Of a stretch of DNA of 6,464 nt, positions 1 through 5,615 are shown one piece after another. The stretch lies in the NCBI GenBank assembly GCA_030667205.1, contig DAOUWH010000096.1, positions 1 through 6,464 of the forward strand, given 5' to 3'. The notes beneath the pieces were generated by a model that was given only the letters and a program-made list of their open reading frames with translations, did not search any database and had not been told where the DNA came from. The translations under genes were made by a program, and so were the position numbers. The DNA comes from Nitrospirota bacterium (GTDB taxonomy: Bacteria; Nitrospirota; Thermodesulfovibrionia; Thermodesulfovibrionales; JdFR-86). Within the stretch, counting starts at the first letter, position 1. Every line of letters begins with the position of its first letter.

Positions 1-610
1 AAGGTCTCTCCTGAAGATAGTGGGGCACATGCCCCTCCTTGTCTTCTTCGACAGCTTCCGCTACATCCTCGCCGGGGAGTTTTCAATGGACGTGGACCTC
101 GCCAGGGTCAACAGGATACCCGGGGACTGGGGCCTCGAGGTAGGCGTCCTCGCCGAGATATACCGCAACACCGCCGTAAGAAGGATATGCCAGGTGGACA
201 TCGCCGAAAACTACGAGCACAAACACCAGGTGCTTTCTCCCGAAGATGAATCGCGGGGCCTGCACAAGATGTGCATCGACATCTCAAAGTCTCTCTTCAG
301 GACTCTGGCCTCGGAGGGCGTGGTATTCTCCGAAGGTCTTTTCAAGACCCTCATTGCCACATATGTCCGTACGGCCCAGGACCTCCTGAAACGCTACGAG
401 GACGACGCCGCCGTAAACAGCCTCGTATTCGACCGCCACGCCGAAAGCCTTGCCGTGGAGACGTTCATCCACGGCATCAATACCGCCGCCGAGATCATCA
501 TGGACAACCCCGTCGGCGTCCCCCTGATACCGGCATGGGACAGGGTGACATCGGCAATACCCGACATCCTCAGGACGATACACAACGCGGTCGAGGAAGA
601 CAACAAGTAA
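1..610 (+). CDS. gpgS: Glucosyl-3-phosphoglycerate synthase-like glycosyltransferase, C-terminal half (5' end outside window)
   Basis: The reading frame is open from base 2, so the gene begins left of the window; about 202 C-terminal residues are visible. GpgS enzymes (GT81, GT-A fold) transfer glucose from an NDP-glucose to 3-phosphoglycerate in the cytoplasm, giving the precursor of the compatible solute glucosylglycerate. The visible part matches the acceptor and metal region of the family: a GEF segment near 77-85 (GEY/GEF in relatives), PGDWGLEVG at about 119-145, ICQVDI at about 185-202, and YEHKHQ at about 212-229. The histidines of YEHKHQ correspond to the HxH region that supplies a metal-binding His in GpgS. 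The rest (KMCIDISKSLFRTLASEG, then GVPLIPAWDRVTSAIPDI) is helical and typical of the longer bacterial members. An in-frame GTG at 20 and ATG at 29 are internal codons, not starts. No terminator follows, so transcripts may run into the next gene. The substrate is inferred from family resemblance; a related phosphoglycerate glycosyltransferase such as a mannosyl-3-phosphoglycerate synthase is the main alternative. Confidence 0.78.
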   Translation, partial: RSLLKIVGHMPLLVFFDSFRYILAGEFSMDVDLARVNRIPGDWGLEVGVLAEIYRNTAVRRICQVDIAENYEHKHQVLSPEDESRGLHKMCIDISKSLFRTLASEGVVFSEGLFKTLIATYVRTAQDLLKRYEDDAAVNSLVFDRHAESLAVETFIHGINTAAEIIMDNPVGVPLIPAWDRVTSAIPDILRTIHNAVEEDNK

Positions 611-618
611 ATTCCGCG

Positions 619-647
619 TTGACCTCCGCCAAATTACCCTCTATAAT
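619..647 (+). promoter_or_regulatory. Near-consensus sigma-70 promoter
   Basis: The -35 box TTGACC (619-624, 5 of 6 to consensus) and -10 box TATAAT (642-647, 6 of 6) are separated by exactly 17 bases. It starts 8 bases after the stop of the upstream glycosyltransferase. Transcription would begin near 654, giving a leader of about 38 bases before the ATG at 692. This predicts strong housekeeping expression of the small lysine-rich protein, independent of the upstream gene. Confidence 0.82.
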
Positions 648-691
648 GTAATAGGACTTACTAATTAGTCACAACCGGGAAGGAGGCATCT

Positions 692-1033
692 ATGGCTTTT
701 TGGGAAAGGGTCAAAAAGGACGTGCCCAAGAGTTTCAGGGATGGAGTCGAAGTCATCAGGTTAAGGGCCGAACAACTTACGGCAGAGGGGAAAAGACAAC
801 TCAAGCTCTTTGACCTCAAGAACAAGGTACACAAGGAGATGGCGGACCTCGGCGGTGCGGTCTACAGCTCAAAGCAGGCCAACCCCAAGGACGACCCGAA
901 GGTAAAGAAAGTACTCGACAATATCAAGAGGCTCGAGGCTCAGGTAACCAAGCTCGAAAAACCCAAGAAGAAGGCCGCAGCAAAGAAGAAGAAAAAAGCC
1001 AGGAAGAAGGCCGCAAAAAAGAAGAAGGCTTAA
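692..1033 (+). CDS. Small coiled-coil protein with histone-H1-like lysine/alanine-rich tail
   Basis: This is a 113-residue protein with a clear start: AGGAGG at 681-686, 5 bases before the ATG. Residues 1-89 look like a helical, charged domain. They include an amphipathic N-terminus (MAFWERVKKDV), a central KLFDLKNKVHKEMADLGGAVY segment (about 38-58), a DDPKVKK linker and a short heptad-like stretch (IKRLEAQVTKLEK, about 78-90). Residues 90-113 are almost only Lys and Ala: 15 Lys, 1 Arg, 7 Ala and 1 Pro in 24 residues. There is no signal peptide or membrane segment, so it is probably cytoplasmic. Such tails occur in bacterial H1-like proteins and bind DNA or RNA non-specifically, so nucleoid or nucleic-acid association is an inference; binding to acidic membranes or another polyanion is possible. 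I do not recognise a characterised family for the N-terminal part, although small proteins with an ELGGxVY...DPKVK pattern seem familiar from deltaproteobacteria. The gene has its own promoter and terminator, so it is probably monocistronic. Confidence 0.88.
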   Translation: MAFWERVKKDVPKSFRDGVEVIRLRAEQLTAEGKRQLKLFDLKNKVHKEMADLGGAVYSSKQANPKDDPKVKKVLDNIKRLEAQVTKLEKPKKKAAAKKKKKARKKAAKKKKA

Positions 1034-1055
1034 AAGATTCCGGTTTCAGTCCGAT

Positions 1056-1100
1056 TTTTGAATAAAAAGGGGGCTTTTAAAACCCCCTTTTTATTCAAAA
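1056..1100 (+). terminator. Strong intrinsic terminator, 18-bp perfect stem, probably bidirectional
   Basis: Bases 1056-1073 and 1083-1100 are perfect inverted copies (18 bp) around a 9-base loop (1074-1082). The core is AAAAAGGGGG...CCCCCTTTTT, so a GC stem is followed directly by a T run on the + strand. The same holds in reverse on the - strand. It lies 22 bases after the stop of the small lysine-rich protein gene and closes that transcript. No - strand gene points at it. Confidence 0.88.
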
Positions 1101-1120
1101 CCGGACCGTGATTTCACTGC

Positions 1121-1216
1121 CATTGCGAGGCCGACTCGACCTCGGCAATCTATTTATTGTCACCTTTAAAAAAAGGGGGGTTTTTATGATTGATTGCTTC
1201 GCTTCGCTCGCAATGA
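1121..1216. repeat. Palindromic REP/MITE-like intergenic repeat (ATTGCGAG...GCAAT family)
   Basis: The outer arms CATTGCGAG (1121-1129) and CTCGCAATG (1207-1215) are perfect inverted copies. Each end can also fold alone: 1122-1130 pairs with 1140-1149 with one bulged G, and ATTGC (1193-1197) pairs with GCAAT (1210-1214). The right end, read in reverse, gives GTCATTGCGAGCGAAGCGAA, which resembles a dispersed intergenic palindrome I know from many bacterial genomes. The middle holds an A7G6T5 tract (about 1168-1185). No open frame of note lies inside. It sits between a terminator and a promoter, a usual site for such elements. A single copy is seen here, so its repeat nature rests on resemblance to known elements. 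Confidence 0.7.
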
Positions 1217-1250
1217 CGACCTCTATATTTGAAAGTGGGACCGTATCCCC

Positions 1251-1279
1251 TTGCCTGTTATGTAAATTTATTATAAAAT
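1251..1279 (+). promoter_or_regulatory. Probable sigma-70 promoter of the peptidase-channel-trehalose gene run
   Basis: TTGCCT (1251-1256, 4 of 6) and TAAAAT (1274-1279, 5 of 6) are spaced by 17 bases in an AT-rich stretch that stands out from the GC-rich surroundings. An overlapping TATAAA at 1272-1277 is an alternative -10 with a shorter spacer. Transcription would begin near 1286, a few bases before the AGGAGG at 1296. It would serve the M23 peptidase and, by the tight spacing, the three genes after it. Confidence 0.55.
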
Positions 1280-1305
1280 AAACGATATTTAACACAGGAG
1301 GTTGG

Positions 1306-2544
1306 ATGAGACAAGCCCTATTTCTGGCATTAGCGGTTGCCGCTACTCTTATTGTCATTATCAAGGGCACACCCTCCTCATTAAATTCCAGTACCGCCTT
1401 CGAACCTGAAGCCGCCTCTGCCGAATCTGCCGCGGCGGAATTCCGCACCGTGACCGGCACCGTAAAACAGGGCGAGTCGCTCTACGACATCTTTAAAAGA
1501 TATGAACTCAACATCAACGAGCTTTACGCAATAGCCTCCGCCTCAAAGAAAACGTATAACCTGCAAAAGCTCTCACCCGGGCGGGACTACTGCATTAAAC
1601 TTGACGGCGACAACTGCGTCCGCTCGTTCACATACTACATAGACGGCGACAGCATCCTGGATATAGAGCGCGCCGAAGAGGATTTTAAGGCCTCAAAAGC
1701 CGCCATCCCGTACGAGACCACCCTGGTACACATTAGCGGCACTGTCAGGGACAACCTGGTCTCCTCTATAGACAACCTCCTCCTGGCACTGGACCTCTCG
1801 GACATCTTCGCCTGGGACATAGACTTCACGACCGACATCCGAAACGGCGACAGCTTCAAGCTCGTTGTGGAGGAGCGCCGGCTTGGCGGCGAGTTCAAGA
1901 AGTACGGCAAGATCCTCGCCGCCGAGTTCACAAACAACGGCGCCACACACTACGCATACCGCTTCGAGCAGAACGGCAAGGCCGACTACCACGACAAAAA
2001 TGGCAGGAGCCTCCGAAGGGCGCTCCTTAAGGCCCCGCTCAGTTACAGGCGCATCAGCTCGGGCTTTACCAGAAAGAGGCTCCATCCCATACTGAAGACT
2101 TACAGGCCGCACCTCGGCGTGGATTACGCCGCGCCGAGAGGCACACCGGTATCCACCGTCGGCGACGGCACCGTACTGATAGCGGGCTATAAGGGGGCCA
2201 ACGGCAGGCAGGTCGTCATAAAACACTCCGCCGGTTATGTCACCTATTACGGCCATCTCAACAGTATCAAAAAGGGAATACGGAAAGGCAAGAGGGTCAA
2301 GCAGGGCCAGGTAATCGGCTACGTAGGAAGCACGGGGCGGTCCACCGGACCACACCTTGATTACAGGATTAAGAAGCACGGCTCCTTCGTAAACCCGATC
2401 ACCCTGAGACTGCCGCCCGGCAAACCAGTCAAAAAGTCCCTGATGGCCGGCTTCAGGACCTTTAAGGACATGATGAACACCAGGCTTGCATATATCGAGC
2501 TGCCTGTGACGGCCTCGGCCGGAAAAACCCGAAAGCAGGGTTGA
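1306..2544 (+). CDS. Membrane-anchored M23 (LytM-type) metallopeptidase, MepM/OapA-like
   Basis: This is a 412-residue predicted peptidoglycan endopeptidase of the envelope. The start is set by AGGAGG at 1296-1301, 4 bases before the ATG. Residues 3-19 form one hydrophobic segment (signal anchor or signal peptide). An Ala/Ser-rich linker leads to a LysM/OapA-like region at about 48-100 (GTVKQGESLYDIFKRY). A middle domain at about 115-235 (ISGTVRDNLVSSI, then WDIDFTTDIRNGDSFKLV) resembles the domain preceding the catalytic part in MepM/Csd3-type enzymes. The M23 domain spans about 248-368. Visible active-site residues are H269 and D273 (HLGVD, zinc ligands), H317 (YGHL) and H350 (GPHLDY, catalytic). 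The position that is normally the third zinc ligand, the second His of HxH, is D352. A basic tail follows the domain. The family cuts peptide cross-links to let the wall grow. The ATG of the MscS gene overlaps this stop codon (TGATG). The family call is firm; cleavage specificity and activity are not shown. Confidence 0.92.
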   Translation: MRQALFLALAVAATLIVIIKGTPSSLNSSTAFEPEAASAESAAAEFRTVTGTVKQGESLYDIFKRYELNINELYAIASASKKTYNLQKLSPGRDYCIKLDGDNCVRSFTYYIDGDSILDIERAEEDFKASKAAIPYETTLVHISGTVRDNLVSSIDNLLLALDLSDIFAWDIDFTTDIRNGDSFKLVVEERRLGGEFKKYGKILAAEFTNNGATHYAYRFEQNGKADYHDKNGRSLRRALLKAPLSYRRISSGFTRKRLHPILKTYRPHLGVDYAAPRGTPVSTVGDGTVLIAGYKGANGRQVVIKHSAGYVTYYGHLNSIKKGIRKGKRVKQGQVIGYVGSTGRSTGPHLDYRIKKHGSFVNPITLRLPPGKPVKKSLMAGFRTFKDMMNTRLAYIELPVTASAGKTRKQG

Positions 2545-3593
2545 TGGAAGAATTAATCGCCTCCCTCGGTATCACCGATTCAAAGGTGCTGAACGCGCTT
2601 CTGATATTCTCCGTCTTCGTCATACTGGCAAAGGCGGCGGACCTTCTCATCAGCAGGTTTTTAAAGCGGCTTGCACGGCTTACCTCTACGGACCTCGACG
2701 ACCGGATAATCGCCCTCATCCACCGGCCGATATTCTTCACCGTGCTTGTAGTAGGCGCAGTGCAATCGGTTACATACCTCGGGATTCCGGAGAGGGGCAT
2801 GTTCTACGCGCAAGGCGTGCTCTATACCATGCTTACGCTCCTGTGGGGCATAACCGTCGTGAGGGCCAGCGACATATTGATCGAGAGCGCCCTCCAGAAG
2901 GTAGCGGACATCACAGGCCTTGGCAGGGACGTCATCCCGCTTGTGGAGAACGTCTGGAAGATAGTCGTACTGGGCGCCTGCATGGTTATAGTGCTTTCGG
3001 TATGGAAGCTCGACATAACGCCCCTTATGGCCTCTGCGGGCATAGTCGGCGTGGCCGTCGCCCTTGCGGCCAAGGACACGCTGGCGAACTTCTTCGGCGG
3101 AATAAGCATCTTCGTGGACAGGCCCTACAAGATAGGCGACTACATAGTGTTGGACGGTACGGACAGGGGCGAGGTAACAGACATCGGCATAAGGAGCACG
3201 CGGATAAAGACGCGCGACGACGTCCTCATAACCGTCCCTAATTCCATTATCGCAAACACCAAGATTATCAACGAAAGCGCCCCAATCCCCAACTACAGGA
3301 TACGGATACCGATAGGAGTTGCCTACGGAAGCGACATAGACCTGGTGGAGAAGATTCTGCTTGATATCGCCTCGGGAAATGATAATGTTATATCAGAGAC
3401 CCCGCCGAGGGTGAGGTTCAGGGAATTCGGAGAGTCCTCGCTGAACTTCGAACTATTGTGCTGGATTAAAGAGCCCGCCCTCAGGGGGCGCACCCTGCAC
3501 GAGCTGAACTCCGCCATATACAAGGCCTTTAATGCCTCGGGCATAACCATACCGTTCCCGCAGAGGGACGTTCACATCCGAAACAAGGCCTGA
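2544..3593 (+). CDS. mscS: MscS-family mechanosensitive ion channel
   Basis: This 349-residue inner-membrane channel opens under membrane tension and releases small solutes during hypo-osmotic shock. Hydrophobic segments lie at about 14-36, 61-80, 88-107 and 138-154. The pore helix region follows at 160-190 (GIVGVAVALAAKDTLANFFGG), with the Gly/Ala packing pattern of MscS TM3. The cytoplasmic beta domain has the signature DRPYKIGDYI (192-201), a GEVTDIGIRSTRI run and VPNSIIANTKIIN (231-243). The C-terminal alpha/beta domain covers about 250-345. It has about two more membrane helices than the 286-residue E. coli MscS, as in many MscS relatives. I chose the ATG at 2544, which overlaps the peptidase stop as TGATG; a TTG just before it would add one residue. 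The Shine-Dalgarno is weak (CAGGG), so translation probably depends on coupling to the peptidase. The next start codon follows the stop directly. The gated solute is unknown. Confidence 0.94.
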   Translation: MEELIASLGITDSKVLNALLIFSVFVILAKAADLLISRFLKRLARLTSTDLDDRIIALIHRPIFFTVLVVGAVQSVTYLGIPERGMFYAQGVLYTMLTLLWGITVVRASDILIESALQKVADITGLGRDVIPLVENVWKIVVLGACMVIVLSVWKLDITPLMASAGIVGVAVALAAKDTLANFFGGISIFVDRPYKIGDYIVLDGTDRGEVTDIGIRSTRIKTRDDVLITVPNSIIANTKIINESAPIPNYRIRIPIGVAYGSDIDLVEKILLDIASGNDNVISETPPRVRFREFGESSLNFELLCWIKEPALRGRTLHELNSAIYKAFNASGITIPFPQRDVHIRNKA

Positions 3594-4295
3594 ATGAAAA
3601 ACACAGGGAATAAAAGGGGGAAAAAACCCGTGCCCCCTGACACGGACTTCGTCTTCAGGGACGCCGTAAGGGTCCTCAAGACCACGGGAAAGCGGGCAGA
3701 AGACCTCCGCCAGCTCAGGGACCTCATCGCCACTGCCAGCAAAGAGTGCGTCTTCCACCATACGTGCCAGTATTTCTCAAAAGGCCACATCCTCGAATAC
3801 ACCAACGACTTTGCCCAGTGGGCCGGGGAGAGCCTTGAGGAAAGCGCGCTCGCGGAGCTTCTTTCAAACATAGACCCCTACTCTTTCGCGACGGCAGAAG
3901 ACATCAGGGGAGAGTTTTTAAAGGCGATAGACTACTACATGGAGAACTTCCCCCAGACCCGCAAGGTCATCCCCGGCGACGAGTTCCATTTCATCGAGAC
4001 GATATCTTTTATCTTTCCCGTGGGGATGAGGGCGAGGAATCTGGCCGAATTCCTCATGGCGCTGAAATACATAGACGCCAAATCCATCTATTACCATTTC
4101 TTCGAAGCCAGAGTGCGGCTCGGGCAGGCCGTGGACGACTTCTCTAAATGGCTTGACGAGGTGCTGGAATTGAAGGAGCTTGCCGGGAAGATACAGGCCA
4201 TAGACCCGTTCATGCACAACATGGAGGGCATCAGGGAACACCTTATAGAGATAATCGAGGAAGGCCTAAAGCTGCAGATGAGGGCGGCCCAGTGA
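3594..4295 (+). CDS. DUF5752-type protein of unknown function with two tandem homologous repeats
   Basis: This 233-residue, probably cytoplasmic protein has no signal peptide, membrane helix or recognisable catalytic motif. It is built from two copies of one helical module of about 100 residues, at 19-119 and 130-226. They align as FRDAVRVLKTTGKRAEDLRQL with FIETISFIFPVGMRARNLAEF. Next, VFHHTCQYF aligns with IYYHFFEAR, and NDFAQW...LLSNIDPYS with DDFSKW...KIQAIDPFM. The aromatic/His patch and the ND/DDF.xW...IDP motifs are the best conserved parts. I recognise the pattern as DUF5752 and recall such proteins beside TreT-like glycosyltransferase genes in other genomes; no function is assigned. 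The ATG follows the MscS stop directly, and the 3' end overlaps the TreT start (GTGA). An alternative GTG start at 3630 has a better ribosome binding site and would drop the basic 12-residue N-terminus. A role as partner or regulator of the trehalose synthase is inference from context only. Confidence 0.85.
   Translation: MKNTGNKRGKKPVPPDTDFVFRDAVRVLKTTGKRAEDLRQLRDLIATASKECVFHHTCQYFSKGHILEYTNDFAQWAGESLEESALAELLSNIDPYSFATAEDIRGEFLKAIDYYMENFPQTRKVIPGDEFHFIETISFIFPVGMRARNLAEFLMALKYIDAKSIYYHFFEARVRLGQAVDDFSKWLDEVLELKELAGKIQAIDPFMHNMEGIREHLIEIIEEGLKLQMRAAQ
3612..3620 (+). promoter_or_regulatory. Shine-Dalgarno-like AAAAGGGGG inside the DUF5752 gene, pointing to a possible start at 3630
   Basis: The purine tract AAAAGGGGG lies 9 bases upstream of an in-frame GTG (3630-3632, Val13 of the longer reading). 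The upstream ATG at 3594 has only a weak AAGG before it. If the GTG is the true start, the protein begins MPPDTDF and loses the basic N-terminal segment. The tract is AT- and G-rich and could be chance. Confidence 0.35.
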
Positions 4296-5545
4296 TATCG
4301 AGTTACGCAGGGATAAGCCCGCACAGCGACCTGGTGCTTATTGAAAAGCTCTGCGAAGCGCTTTCTGGCAAGTCCTTCCTCCATATAAACTCCACCAAGG
4401 CCGGCGGCGGCGTGGCCGAGATACTGCAGAGGATGATACCGCTTTTAAGCTCCCTCGGCATAAAGACCCGCTGGGAGGTCATCGAAGGCGACCAGAAGTT
4501 CTTCGACATGACCAAGAAGGTGCACAACGCCCTCCAGGGCAACGCCGAGGTCATCACCGACGACATGTGGGAACATTACTTCGAGGTCAACAGGAAAAAC
4601 GCGTCGAAGATAGACCTCGGAGCCGATGCCGTCTTAATCCACGACCCCCAGCCCGCGGCCCTTGTGAAGTACCGCAAGACGGGGAATTGGCTCTGGCGAT
4701 GCCATATCGACATCTCCGCGCCCAACCCCGAGGTGTTTTCCCGCCTTGAGCCCTCTGTGAAAGAATATGATTCGGCGATTTTCTCGGTGGCCAAGTTCGC
4801 GAGGGCGGCGGCGATAGACGAGTTCATAGTGCCGCCATCGATAGACCCTTTAAGCGAAAAGAACATGGACCTCAGTGACAAAGAGATTACGGAAGTCGCC
4901 GAGAGGTTCGACATACCCCTTGACAGGCCCATGCTCCTTCAGGTCTCGCGATTCGACCGTTTCAAGGACCCCATCGGCGTTATTAACGCTTACAGAATGG
5001 TAAAAAAATACAACGACTGCATCCTCGTACTTGCAGGAAGCCCCGCAACCGACGACCCCGAGGGCGAAGAGGTACTCAACGAGGTGCGCGAGCATGCCGA
5101 GGGCGACCCGGACATCCATATACTGCTCTTGCCGCCCTTCAGCGACAAGGACATTAACGCCCTTCAGAGGATGGCCACTATAGCGCTCCAAAAATCCCTC
5201 AAGGAAGGCTTCGGCCTGACCGTGTCAGAGGCGATGTGGAAGGGAAAACCCGTCATAGGCGGTGCGGTGGGGGGCATCCCGCTTCAGATAGTGCACGGCG
5301 CGACGGGTTTTCTGGTGCATTCCGTAGAAGGTGCGGCTTTCAGGATAAGGCAGTTTCTTAACAATCCCACTATGGCCGCAAGGATGGGTGAGCAGGGAAG
5401 GGAATACGTAAGAAAATATTTCCTCCTGACCAGGGAGACGCGAGACTACCTTGCGCTGTGGTATGCGGCTGAACACCGCGACAAGGGCATTGTTTTCGAG
5501 CTCGACCCTCCCATGCAGAAGTTCACCGGGTTAAAGAAGAGCTAA
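4292..5545 (+). CDS. treT: Trehalose synthase, glycosyltransferring (TreT-type GT4)
   Basis: This 417-residue GT-B glycosyltransferase (about the length of archaeal TreT) is predicted to join glucose from an NDP-glucose to free glucose, giving trehalose in the cytoplasm, reversibly in some TreT enzymes. The N-terminal domain has HINSTKAGGGVAEILQRMIP (31-50; Gly loop 38-40), then WEVIEGDQKFFDMTKK and HNALQGN, all strongly TreT-like. The C-terminal domain has QVSRFDRFKDP with R220 and K225, expected to hold the nucleotide phosphates. It also has the E-X7-E motif of retaining GT4 enzymes, E305 and E313 in KEGFGLTVSEAMWKGKPVIG, followed by GGIPLQI and GFLV. The GTG start overlaps the upstream stop by 4 bases (GTGA), with GAGGG at 4280-4284 as ribosome binding site 7 bases upstream. 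A treZ gene follows 70 bases later, supporting a trehalose role. GT4 relatives such as sucrose-phosphate synthase-like enzymes are less likely given the N-terminal motifs. Donor nucleotide and direction cannot be read from sequence. Confidence 0.9.
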   Translation: MISSYAGISPHSDLVLIEKLCEALSGKSFLHINSTKAGGGVAEILQRMIPLLSSLGIKTRWEVIEGDQKFFDMTKKVHNALQGNAEVITDDMWEHYFEVNRKNASKIDLGADAVLIHDPQPAALVKYRKTGNWLWRCHIDISAPNPEVFSRLEPSVKEYDSAIFSVAKFARAAAIDEFIVPPSIDPLSEKNMDLSDKEITEVAERFDIPLDRPMLLQVSRFDRFKDPIGVINAYRMVKKYNDCILVLAGSPATDDPEGEEVLNEVREHAEGDPDIHILLLPPFSDKDINALQRMATIALQKSLKEGFGLTVSEAMWKGKPVIGGAVGGIPLQIVHGATGFLVHSVEGAAFRIRQFLNNPTMAARMGEQGREYVRKYFLLTRETRDYLALWYAAEHRDKGIVFELDPPMQKFTGLKKS

Positions 5546-5615
5546 TTTAATCACCCGCAATGGCGGTCTCAGGATGGATAATTCTCCGCGGTATATCTTA
5601 AAAGGGGCAGCTTGA
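5546..5615 (+). other. Short intergenic spacer before treZ
   Basis: These 70 bases hold the treZ ribosome binding site (AAGGGG, 5602-5607, 8 bases from the ATG). A small 4-bp hairpin, CCGC-AATG-GCGG (5555-5566), has no T run and is not a terminator. A GATAAT at 5577-5582 resembles a -10 box but lacks a -35 partner at the right distance. I see no convincing promoter or terminator, so treZ may be transcribed from upstream. Confidence 0.5.

Noticed and set aside
1103..1244. Direct repeat GGACCGT at 1103-1109 and 1238-1244 on either side of the palindromic repeat, considered as a target-site duplication
   Set aside because: The copies lie 11 and about 22 bases away from the palindrome ends, so they do not flank the element directly; a 7-base match is easily chance.
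1095..1460. - strand open frame spanning the intergenic repeat and the start of the peptidase gene
   Set aside because: It runs through the palindromic repeat and part of the terminator. The SEAKQSI-like peptide is the usual translation of this repeat type, not a protein domain.
1693..2379. Long open frame on the - strand opposite the M23 peptidase gene
   Set aside because: It is a codon-bias shadow of the peptidase. Its translation resembles no family I know, it has no ribosome binding site I can defend, and the + strand frame is certain from its motifs.
2843..3241. + strand open frame inside the MscS gene in another frame
   Set aside because: It is Arg/Gly/His-rich with no domain, inside a well-conserved channel gene; an overlapping-frame artefact.
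3594..4295. DUF5752 gene considered as part of a toxin-antitoxin or defence system
   Set aside because: No nuclease, NTPase or toxin motif is visible, and the neighbours are a channel and trehalose enzymes, not defence genes.
5555..5566. CCGC-AATG-GCGG hairpin after treT, considered as a terminator
   Set aside because: The stem is only 4 bp and no T run follows.
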